Assembly: GCA_050260055.1 (NCBI GenBank)
Contig: JBLNBO010000016.1
Location: 1 to 64,000, forward strand
DNA from: JBLMYQ01 sp050260055
Lineage (GTDB): Bacteria; Bacillota; Clostridia; Acetivibrionales; UBA4821
Length of the DNA: 64,000 nt
Direction: 5' to 3'
Positions 49,262 through 57,191 of this stretch are shown in pieces. Position 1 is the first letter of the stretch. The number at the start of each line of letters is the position of its first letter. The notes below the pieces were generated by a model. The model saw only the letters and a list, made by a program, of their open reading frames with translations, ran no database searches and was not told the origin of the DNA. Made by a program: the position numbers and the translations under genes.

Positions 49262-52147
49262 ATGAACAGGATTAGACCTGGTTTTATCAAATTATTTTCC
49301 ATATTAACATTTATAATTGCGGCAGCTTCTTTACCTATCATTCTCTTAGCTGCTGTGGAAACACCTGAAAAGGTTTATACAGGTGTTGATAATGCACGGC
49401 AAATAATTCAGAATATTAACTTTAAAGACGTTGGTGCACTTCCGGCAAATTATTGGGCAAAGGACTCCATATATGAAGCATCTGCCCTAGAGGCAATAAA
49501 AGGTTATGGCGACAGTAATTTTAGGCCAAGTCAGAGACTTAGCAAAGAAGAAGCTATTGCTTTAATATATAGAATGATGGGAAGAGAAGCCGATGCCCAA
49601 AAGGCGGCAGAAGCTCTAGATGCAAAGAAAGCCAGCAATACTAAAAAAAATGATGCAGTAAAGATGTGGGCTGATGGTTATCTTCAATTAGCATATAATG
49701 ATGGGTTAATAAAACAAGCAGATTATCAGACTGCCATGCAAAGATTTCAGCCAAAATCGGGTTCTAAGAATAGATTTGTCAGAGCAGACCCTGCGCAGAG
49801 GCAGGAAGTTGCTTTTTGGGTAGCAAAAGCATTAAAATTAGATCCTGTCTATGGGCAACAGAATATATTCAATAGTTTTAACGACTGGTCAAAAAGTGAA
49901 CCGGCAAAAATACCTTATATTGAAGCGGTACTGAGAAATAACATTATGAACGGAAAGCCGGGAGGAATTTTTGACCCGTTAGGGGCGGTACAAAGGGAAC
50001 AAATGGCGAGAATAATGAAAAATATGGAGCCTCTAGCACTTAAAACAAGAGGTTACGAGAAAAAAAGCGGATACATAGAAAACATTTATACTGACAGTCA
50101 AGAGAAGCAGGATGGAGGAATAACATCAAAGAGATTTGCGGTAAGAGGAGATGATGGTAAATTATATTATATTCTTACCGAAACATTACTCTCACAGGCA
50201 AATCTAAAAGGAGAAGAATTTAACCCTGGGAATACGACAACACCCGAAAGGGAGTTGGTTGTATATAAAAATGGAAAACTTTCTACCGCAGAAGTTTTAA
50301 AGGCAAATGATAAGATAGATTTTGCAGCTAACTCAGGAAAGGAGATAAAATTTGTTAATGTAAGAGATTCATCTACAGATGAGAAAACTGTTAACGGTGT
50401 AGTCGAAAATGTTGATAGTGTCGGAAATACAATTTCAGTCAAAAATGATAATGGTGTAAATACTTATAACGTAAGTACAAATGCATCAATTCTAAATAAG
50501 GGAAATGCAGCTGCTTTAAAAGATATTAAAAAGGATGATGCGGTTACTCTTACTATAGAAAATAATATTGTTACAAGAATTAGCGCAGGACTCCAAAATC
50601 CTGGGCAAGAGACTGGAGATATTTCGGGAATAGTCGAAGAAAACAATCCTGAGCTAAGATATATTTCTTTATATGAAGAGCTTGGAGCAAGAAGTCAGGA
50701 TTTATTAAGAACTTATAATTATAAGCCTGAAACTGTTGAAGTAATAAGAAATGGTAAGACTGCGGCAGCAAAAGATGTCCAGCCCGGTGATGCGGTTTTC
50801 CTAAAGAGGGACGAAAACAATGAAGTTATACTTATAAGTGCATCAGACAATTATGAAAATGCCTATGGAAAGATTATTTCTAAACAGGCTTCTTCAATAG
50901 GAATAGAATATGATGACGGAGCACAGCAGGTACTTAATTTGGATTCTAGTGTAGTTATTATCTCTGACAAAAAGGTAATACCACTTTCGGACATAAATGA
51001 AGGCGATTATGTAAGAATGCTTTTGCAAAAAACTCCGGAGATGACAAAGGTTAAAGAAATTACACTTCAAACGGCAGGCTCGGAAATAAGTAATATTTAC
51101 AAGGGGGAGATTGCAGACGCAAATCCGCTGACCCAAGCTATAAGACTTAAACATCCTGAAAAGTTCAGGAAGGGAAAGTTTGAAAGAACCGTGGATGTTG
51201 GATTCTTAGAGTTAAAGGCAGATGAAAATCTGAAGATTTTTAATGGCACAAAGCCTGTAAGCTTTGAAGATGCCGGTAAATTATATATAGATAAAACCGT
51301 ATATTTGGCAGTTAGAAAAGACCTTGGCGGAGAGGAAGCTGTTGTTAGGGCTTCATTGAAGGAACCTTCTGACAAAGAATCATTATATGAGGACACCATA
51401 TTCTCAAATACTTCAGGTGCAAACACTATAAAGATTGATTCTGCATCTGAACCATTAAAATATAATGATTCAACGATTGTGGTAAAGGACGGAAGGCTTA
51501 CAAGTGGAAGAAGTTTAGCAGCTAATGATTCTGTATATATTGTGTCAAATTATACAGATGATTCGGACACTAAAGAAGCAAAAGTGATTTTTGCCACGAA
51601 AAAATCAGCAGATAACCCTGTTAAAATCTTTAGGGGTAAAGTAGGGAACATTAATACTAACAAAAACTTTACACTTACTTCATATGCAATCCTTGATGGG
51701 CTTACGTGGGATTATACCAACTCGCCTAAGACTTTTGATATAAGCTATAATACAAGAGTATTCAGTGCTGATGGATTGGATAATGTTAGAGATTTTGTGT
51801 ACGCTTCCGACTGGAAAGGCAGTCCTATATATGTTGTTGCGAATGAGACTGAGGCTCTGTTGATCAGCAATGCTTCGTATGGGGCATTTAATGCACGAGG
51901 GGAAGTTTCAACCGACGTCGGAGATACTTCAAGTATTACTCTTATTAATGCAAGTCTTTATAATCCGGATGAAGAACAGTGGGAAACATCAGATACTATT
52001 TCTTTGGATATATTATCAAATACGGTTATTATTAAGGATAATGAGATTATAGAGGCTAAAGAAATAGAAGCAGGCGACAATGTAAGAATCTTAAAGAAAG
52101 AAAAGACCGCAGATGGGGATGCTTACTTGATAATGGTTGGAAAATAA
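49262..52147 (+). CDS. Large SLH-domain surface protein
   Basis: The 961-residue exported protein has a signal peptide (about 1-31, hydrophobic core LFSILTFIIAAASLPIILLA) and three SLH motifs near the N-terminus (about 50-110, 130-195, 205-258; e.g. IKGYGDSNFRPSQRLSKEEA and MNGKPGGIFDPLGAVQREQM), which bind pyruvylated wall polymer. The rest is a long run of beta-rich repeats of roughly 60-80 residues with recurring phrases such as VTLTIENNIVTRIS, GDAVFLKRDENNEV and GDNVRILKKEK. The C-terminal role (adhesion or lattice) is unknown. It is followed 19 bp later by another SLH gene. Confidence 0.92.
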   Translation: MNRIRPGFIKLFSILTFIIAAASLPIILLAAVETPEKVYTGVDNARQIIQNINFKDVGALPANYWAKDSIYEASALEAIKGYGDSNFRPSQRLSKEEAIALIYRMMGREADAQKAAEALDAKKASNTKKNDAVKMWADGYLQLAYNDGLIKQADYQTAMQRFQPKSGSKNRFVRADPAQRQEVAFWVAKALKLDPVYGQQNIFNSFNDWSKSEPAKIPYIEAVLRNNIMNGKPGGIFDPLGAVQREQMARIMKNMEPLALKTRGYEKKSGYIENIYTDSQEKQDGGITSKRFAVRGDDGKLYYILTETLLSQANLKGEEFNPGNTTTPERELVVYKNGKLSTAEVLKANDKIDFAANSGKEIKFVNVRDSSTDEKTVNGVVENVDSVGNTISVKNDNGVNTYNVSTNASILNKGNAAALKDIKKDDAVTLTIENNIVTRISAGLQNPGQETGDISGIVEENNPELRYISLYEELGARSQDLLRTYNYKPETVEVIRNGKTAAAKDVQPGDAVFLKRDENNEVILISASDNYENAYGKIISKQASSIGIEYDDGAQQVLNLDSSVVIISDKKVIPLSDINEGDYVRMLLQKTPEMTKVKEITLQTAGSEISNIYKGEIADANPLTQAIRLKHPEKFRKGKFERTVDVGFLELKADENLKIFNGTKPVSFEDAGKLYIDKTVYLAVRKDLGGEEAVVRASLKEPSDKESLYEDTIFSNTSGANTIKIDSASEPLKYNDSTIVVKDGRLTSGRSLAANDSVYIVSNYTDDSDTKEAKVIFATKKSADNPVKIFRGKVGNINTNKNFTLTSYAILDGLTWDYTNSPKTFDISYNTRVFSADGLDNVRDFVYASDWKGSPIYVVANETEALLISNASYGAFNARGEVSTDVGDTSSITLINASLYNPDEEQWETSDTISLDILSNTVIIKDNEIIEAKEIEAGDNVRILKKEKTADGDAYLIMVGK

Positions 52148-52166
52148 ATTATGGAAGGTGGACCTT

Positions 52167-53705
52167 ATGTTTAATACATCAAAAGGTAAGTTTTTAGCAC
52201 TAATAATATTGTTTATAACTATATATAATCCTTTCCCGGTTTTGGCAGTAGAAGGAGATTGCGGTTACGAAGGAGGAATTTCTTCGGGTGTTGCTGTTAA
52301 TAAAAAATTTGATTATAAAGAAATAATATTTGTTACAGGTGAGCCGATTGTAGTCCAAGGCGACCTCACGGTTAAAAAATCCATTAAGGCAAATGCAGAA
52401 ACATGGACATATACATATACAAATCTTAAAAATACTGATGAAGAGACAACGGTTACCAGAACCATCAATTATAATGTTGCAGTAAACGATAAAGGTGACG
52501 GTCAGATTCAGAAGAAGGTTTCCTTAGGTAAATTCTCCGAATCAATCAAGGTGGGAAAAGTCACATACACATTGAGCAAATATAACTTTTCCAAGAGTAC
52601 AATAGTAGATGAAAAGCCTGTTGCGCAGTACTTTGCCGGAGAATTTATCGGAGACAAAACTTACAAAGTAACAGGTTCGGGTGCATCAGCTGGAAATGTA
52701 ACCGTAAAGGCAGAGGGAAATGTATATGGATATAATCAATATTGGAGCAATGCAGAAGTTCAGGATATCAACTATTATATTCAAGGAAGCACGGGCGGAC
52801 TAAATTGGAACAGAACAGCTGATGTTGGAACTTCTATGACAACCAGCAAAAAATTAAACTACCAAAAAAACAAACCTGATGCAATAAGCTTTGAAGGAGG
52901 ATATGTGCAGACTGAAAACAATAACTGCCTTCTTCAATATTCTACAGAATATCCTGAATTAGATTCAAAAGGAAAACCTACTGATTACATTAACAAAGTG
53001 CAGGATTCTGTAAAGTTTGAAACATCTCCACAAGTAACGAGGCTTGTGGCATATCCCCTGAATCAGATAAAAGGACATTGGGCGGAAGCGGATATCAAGC
53101 TTGCTTATGCAACTGAATTATTCAAGGAAAAAGCTGCTGATTTTAAACCAAATGATTATATGACAAGAAGGGATTTTGCCAGGGCAATGGTTATGGCAGG
53201 AAGGCTTATGACTGATAAGGAGGTTTCTGAAGCCGAAGCAGTCTTTGATACCACTAATAGTTCAACTGTGAAAAAGACAACAAAGAAAAGCAAGGTAGTA
53301 CAGGCTTTTGATGATGTACCTGTGGATTACCCATATTTCCCTTACATCATGAAGGTTTACGATAAAAAAATAATGAGCGGAGTAAGCGAGACCAGCTTTG
53401 AGCCGCAGAGTACAATTACCAGGGCGCAGGCGGTTACCCTGATAATAAGGGCTCTTGGGTTGGAGGATAGGGCTCCGGGACCAGTTGCGGTAACCTCTTT
53501 TAAAGATAACGATTCAATTCCGGCCTGGGCACGAAACGGGGCTTATGTAGCAGAAAAGATTGGATTGATAAGAGGGGATACATATGGAAACTTCAACCCG
53601 GACAAGAATATGACCAAGGCTGAAATAGCAGTAATGCTTAATAGGTTTATTAGTTATATGATGCAGGATATAATTAAGGATTATCGAGACAATACAGTTT
53701 ATTAA
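52167..53705 (+). CDS. SLH-domain protein with C-terminal SLH triplet
   Basis: The 512-residue exported protein has a signal peptide (core FLALIILFITIYNPFPVLA, cleavage near residue 28), a beta-rich N-terminal domain of unknown type rich in Tyr/Asn/Thr, and three SLH motifs at about 308-375, 395-445 and 455-505 (GVSETSFEPQSTITRAQAV; GNFNPDKNMTKAEIAVML). The SLH triplet at the C-terminus contrasts with the N-terminal position in the upstream gene. AAGGTGG supports ATG 52167. Its TAA stop directly abuts the stop of the next, convergent gene. Confidence 0.9.
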   Translation: MFNTSKGKFLALIILFITIYNPFPVLAVEGDCGYEGGISSGVAVNKKFDYKEIIFVTGEPIVVQGDLTVKKSIKANAETWTYTYTNLKNTDEETTVTRTINYNVAVNDKGDGQIQKKVSLGKFSESIKVGKVTYTLSKYNFSKSTIVDEKPVAQYFAGEFIGDKTYKVTGSGASAGNVTVKAEGNVYGYNQYWSNAEVQDINYYIQGSTGGLNWNRTADVGTSMTTSKKLNYQKNKPDAISFEGGYVQTENNNCLLQYSTEYPELDSKGKPTDYINKVQDSVKFETSPQVTRLVAYPLNQIKGHWAEADIKLAYATELFKEKAADFKPNDYMTRRDFARAMVMAGRLMTDKEVSEAEAVFDTTNSSTVKKTTKKSKVVQAFDDVPVDYPYFPYIMKVYDKKIMSGVSETSFEPQSTITRAQAVTLIIRALGLEDRAPGPVAVTSFKDNDSIPAWARNGAYVAEKIGLIRGDTYGNFNPDKNMTKAEIAVMLNRFISYMMQDIIKDYRDNTVY

Positions 53706-54353
53706 TTACTTATTTAGTAGTTGAAGGAATAAGCTTCTTCTGCCCAACCAATAAACTTCTTTCTTGTATTCTTGGTACTCAGGGAAATTCTTTTGAAGAA
53801 TGGCTTCTTCTAATTTTGCTCTTGCTATAATCATGCATATTTGCAGAAGTGAAAAAATAAAAATCGGTATGGTCTGCAGAATTAGAGTCTGGACAATAAA
53901 CCAATAAACATAGGTCAGATATAATGGATGTCTTGAAACACTATATATCCCATGCGTTTGTAGGCTATTTGCTTCAGGAAGGACTGTCAGCCTTTTTCCC
54001 AGAGTAAGTACACCGGTTAAATAAAAAGGCAGTATTGCAAGATTTAATATTGAACCTAAAGTAATCAAAAAGATATTTCGATTTGGATTAGGGAAAAGAC
54101 CGAATAGATAGGTAGTAAATATTGAGGAATTTGAGATTATCAATACTAATAAGAATACTGCCGGACTTGTATTAACATCTCTTGGTTTTATGAACAGAGA
54201 AATACACATAAATATCATTACTATAGAATTAATTATTAAATATGGCAGTAACCATAAAAGATTTGATACTGTTTGAATATCAAGGTAGATATTAATTATT
54301 ATACAGTTTACAATAATAATGTTAAAAATTTGCAAAAGATGCCTGAAAATCAT
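53706..54353 (-). CDS. Isoprenylcysteine carboxylmethyltransferase-like membrane protein
   Basis: The 215-residue protein has five to six membrane helices and the ICMT/phospholipid-methyltransferase signature THGIYSVSRHPLYLTYVYW (GxYxxxRHPxY), with a later EEAILQKNFPEYQEYKKEV (the conserved E-P-Y segment). Bacterial members methylate small hydrophobic or lipid acceptors. Convergent arrangement with the SLH gene has zero bases between stop codons, so the two transcripts must overlap or terminate inside each other. Confidence 0.88.
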   Translation of the reverse strand: MIFRHLLQIFNIIIVNCIIINIYLDIQTVSNLLWLLPYLIINSIVMIFMCISLFIKPRDVNTSPAVFLLVLIISNSSIFTTYLFGLFPNPNRNIFLITLGSILNLAILPFYLTGVLTLGKRLTVLPEANSLQTHGIYSVSRHPLYLTYVYWFIVQTLILQTIPIFIFSLLQICMIIARAKLEEAILQKNFPEYQEYKKEVYWLGRRSLFLQLLNK

Positions 54354-54569
54354 ATTTGCATACCTTCTAAGTTTTCTTGTAGTTGATAATTTATACTAAC
54401 AAAAATAAGCTGCAAATTCAATATGACGTAATCAAGTAATGATTTTTATTTTTAATTTAAAATAAAAAAAAATAAAAATTACCAGATGAAAATTATAAGT
54501 TTTTATGTAATAATATTAGAGATTTCAGTTTTAAGATTATAAAACTTTATTAGGGAGTATAACTTTTGT

Positions 54570-55118
54570 ATGTTTTCCAAAGAGAAAGAAAATAAAACTA
54601 ACCGTTGGGTAATAAATTCATTCTGGGTATCTATTTATATTTTGTATTTATGTCTGTTTTTTGGCAGAATATACGGAATAAATAATTATGGAATCAATAG
54701 TATATATTATGGAATGATACTATCTTTTGCATTTGGTGTGAGTTTAGAAGTATTTTATAAAGTTTTTAAAAGCAAAAAATATAATTTCGTAATAAAATAT
54801 TACATTATTATAGTAATAAGTATCTCTTCATTCTATTTAGTTTGCTTGACCCAAAAATCAGCATTGTATTTTTATTCAATAGTTGGAGCGCTTTTTTATT
54901 ATGATAATTTGCTGATAATATCAGCGGTTATTATTGATATTATATTGGTTCTTATAAGGACTATCATGATGGATTTTACAACAGAGGCAGTGGTGTTTAC
55001 TTATGTAAATGTTTTTTTGTTTATATTTTTCCTTGTGGCATATGGAATAAAAACCAGAGCATTAATAATGAAAAAGGATAAAGTTAGTATTAATAATAAA
55101 AAACCTGATGGCTTGTAG
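54570..55118 (+). CDS. Small polytopic membrane protein, unknown
   Basis: The 182-residue protein has about six hydrophobic segments rich in Ile, Tyr and Phe and a basic C-terminal tail (KKDKVSINNKKPDG). The N-terminus MFSKEKENKTNRW is charged. I recognise no family. TAGGGAG at 54550-54556 is a plausible but distant ribosome site. The gene lies in its own transcript: a divergent AT-rich 216-nt gap with no clear promoter upstream and a strong terminator downstream. Confidence 0.72.
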   Translation: MFSKEKENKTNRWVINSFWVSIYILYLCLFFGRIYGINNYGINSIYYGMILSFAFGVSLEVFYKVFKSKKYNFVIKYYIIIVISISSFYLVCLTQKSALYFYSIVGALFYYDNLLIISAVIIDIILVLIRTIMMDFTTEAVVFTYVNVFLFIFFLVAYGIKTRALIMKKDKVSINNKKPDGL

Positions 55119-55130
55119 AAAAAAAGTTAT

Positions 55131-55187
55131 AAAACAATGGTTAAAAAATAAAGGGTGCTACCTTTACTTTTTAACCATTGTTTTAAT
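55131..55187 (+). terminator. Long terminator hairpin before pyrG
   Basis: AAAACAATGGTTAAAAA (55131-55147) pairs with TTTTTAACCATTGTTTT (55168-55184) over 17 bp, with an inner AAAGG/CCTTT stem in the loop. The T-tract completes an intrinsic terminator for the 182-residue membrane protein gene. Confidence 0.88.
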
Positions 55188-55196
55188 GTTTGGGAC

Positions 55197-55225
55197 TTGA
55201 TTTCAGGTATGCGAAATGATATAAA
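55197..55225 (+). promoter_or_regulatory. Sigma-A promoter of pyrG
   Basis: TTGATT (55197-55202), 17-nt spacer, TATAAA (55220-55225), with a TG extension. The predicted leader is under 35 nt. A GGGC start and leader terminator, the basis of Bacillus pyrG reiterative-transcription control, are not present. Confidence 0.72.
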
Positions 55226-55258
55226 TTAGTTTAGTTATTAATCGGGAGGAAAAAACAA

Positions 55259-56872
55259 ATGTCAACAAAATACGTATTTGTTACCGGAGGAGTAGTTTCT
55301 GGATTAGGAAAGGGCATAACAGCAGCTTCTTTAGGGAGACTTTTAAAGTCAAGAGGAGTTAAGGTAACCATACAGAAATTCGACCCATACATAAATGTAG
55401 ACCCGGGTACAATGAGTCCGTATCAGCACGGTGAAGTTTTTGTTACTGATGATGGGGCGGAGACAGACTTGGATTTGGGACATTATGAAAGATTTATAGA
55501 TGAGAATCTCAATAAAAACAGCAATGTTACCACAGGAAAGATTTATGCAAGTGTAATTGGAAAAGAAAGAAAAGGAGATTTCCTTGGAGGAACGGTACAG
55601 GTAATTCCTCATATCACAAATGAAATAAAAGACAGAATCTACAGAGTAGGAAAGAATGAACACACAGATGTTGTAATTACTGAAATCGGAGGCACTGTGG
55701 GAGACATTGAAAGCCTTCCATTTCTTGAAGCAATAAGGCAGGTTTCAATTGAAGTGGGAAGGGAAAATGTTGTTTACATACACGTAACACTTGTTCCATA
55801 TCTTAAAAATTCCCAGGAATTAAAGACCAAGCCTACACAGCACAGTGTAAAGGAACTTAGAAACATAGGTATTCAACCTGATGTTATAGTTTGCCGTACA
55901 GAAAAACCTATTGATAAGGAAATTCGTGAAAAAATCGGGTTGTTCTGTAATCTTACCAGTAATCATGTAATTCAGAATCTTGATGCAAACATCCTTTACG
56001 AAGTTCCTTTGATGCTTGAAAAAGAAGGGCTTGCTGATATTGTCTGTAAAAAACTCAGCATTTCTTGCGGACAACCTGACCTTACTGATTGGGAGCAAAT
56101 GGTTGAGAAGAACAAAAAACTTAAGAACAATGTTGAGATTGCTTTGGTTGGAAAATATGTTCAACTGCATGATGCATACCTAAGTGTTGTTGAAGCACTT
56201 AAGCATGGTGGAATTGCAAATGATTCTACAATAAAAGTAAGATGGGTAAACTCTGAGCACATTAATCAGAATAATTATAAAAAAGAGCTTGAAGGGGCGC
56301 ATGGAATTCTTGTCCCGGGAGGCTTTGGGGATAGAGGAATCGAAGGAAAGATACTTGCAATCAGATATGCAAGGGAGAGCAATATACCGTTCTTCGGAAT
56401 TTGTCTTGGAATGCAGATGGCGGTTGTTGAATATGCTAGAAATGTGCTTAACTATCCAAACGCTCACAGCTCAGAATTCAATATACATTCGGCATATCCG
56501 GTAATTGATTTGATGCCTGAACAAAGGGATATTGATGAGATGGGCGGAACCATGAGGCTTGGGTTATACCCTTGCAAGGTTACAAACAATACAAGATTCG
56601 CCGAGATTTACGAAGAAGAGCTTATATATGAAAGACATAGACACCGCTATGAATTTAATAATACCTTCAGGGATGAGCTTCTTGAAAAGGGACTGGTTAT
56701 TGGAGGAGTTTCTCCTGATAATAGATTGGTTGAGGCTGTTGAGCTTCCAAACCACCCGTGGTTTGTCGGAGTTCAGTTTCATCCGGAATTTAAATCGAGG
56801 CCAAACAGAGCCCATCCGTTGTTTAAAGATTTCATAAAAGCCGCTTTAAAATACAGGCAGAATATTACATAA
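55259..56872 (+). CDS. pyrG: CTP synthase
   Basis: The 537-residue enzyme aminates UTP to CTP with glutamine. The synthetase domain (1-265) begins KYVFVTGGVVSGLGKGI and has FDPYINVDPGTMSPYQHGEV. The glutaminase domain (about 290-537) has the nucleophile Cys in FFGICLGMQMA and the His/Glu pair in VQFHPEFKSRP. The length is typical. It provides CTP, which the SpsF-like enzyme of the glycan island also uses, but no linkage is implied. GGGAGG precedes the ATG. Confidence 0.98.
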   Translation: MSTKYVFVTGGVVSGLGKGITAASLGRLLKSRGVKVTIQKFDPYINVDPGTMSPYQHGEVFVTDDGAETDLDLGHYERFIDENLNKNSNVTTGKIYASVIGKERKGDFLGGTVQVIPHITNEIKDRIYRVGKNEHTDVVITEIGGTVGDIESLPFLEAIRQVSIEVGRENVVYIHVTLVPYLKNSQELKTKPTQHSVKELRNIGIQPDVIVCRTEKPIDKEIREKIGLFCNLTSNHVIQNLDANILYEVPLMLEKEGLADIVCKKLSISCGQPDLTDWEQMVEKNKKLKNNVEIALVGKYVQLHDAYLSVVEALKHGGIANDSTIKVRWVNSEHINQNNYKKELEGAHGILVPGGFGDRGIEGKILAIRYARESNIPFFGICLGMQMAVVEYARNVLNYPNAHSSEFNIHSAYPVIDLMPEQRDIDEMGGTMRLGLYPCKVTNNTRFAEIYEEELIYERHRHRYEFNNTFRDELLEKGLVIGGVSPDNRLVEAVELPNHPWFVGVQFHPEFKSRPNRAHPLFKDFIKAALKYRQNIT

Positions 56873-56998
56873 AAATATACATAATATTACAAGAATATCA
56901 CAAATAACAGAAAACCATTAATACCAAGGGTTTAAAAAGGTAAATATATCAAAAATATTAGTTGAATTTTACATTTTTATTACATGTAGAATACTCCA

Positions 56999-57027
56999 TT
57001 GACGCTAAAAAAACCCAATGGTATAAT
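56999..57027 (+). promoter_or_regulatory. Near-consensus promoter of the major S-layer-type gene
   Basis: TTGACG (56999-57004), 17-nt spacer, TATAAT (57022-57027), and a TGG extension at 57019-57021. This is the best promoter in the window and predicts a start near 57034, giving a leader of about 158 nt. The 126 nt between pyrG and the promoter hold no clear terminator. Confidence 0.88.
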
Positions 57028-57033
57028 TTAACT

Positions 57034-57191
57034 TGAGTCAGGATAGGTAAACCTTACCAACCCCTGATTATATATCAAGAGAAGTTAGGTTATTATATTA
57101 TAAAGAAAGAAAGGCGTAACCTAACGGATAATTCATCATTATAAAGTAGCCTTTCTTTCAAAAAACAATATCAAAAGGAGGATTTTAAGGT
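57034..57191 (+). promoter_or_regulatory. Structured 5' leader with crossing stems (pseudoknot-like)
   Basis: Stem 0: TCAGG (57038-57042) with CCTGA (57063-57067), enclosing GGTAA/TTACC (57046-57058). Stem 1: GTTAGGTTA (57084-57092) with TAACCTAAC (57117-57125). Stem 2: GAAAGAAAGGC (57105-57115) with GCCTTTCTTTC (57149-57159). Stems 1 and 2 are perfect and cross each other, the topology of an H-type pseudoknot. AAGGAGG (57175-57181) lies just downstream. Confidence 0.7.

Noticed and set aside
54440..54480. AT-only inverted repeat before the 182-residue membrane protein
   Set aside because: It is composed solely of A and T tracts and would be expected by chance in such sequence.
55131..55258. 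pyrG leader attenuator of the Bacillus type
   Set aside because: The hairpin ends before the predicted pyrG promoter, and the predicted start lacks the GGGC needed for reiterative transcription; it is the upstream gene's terminator.
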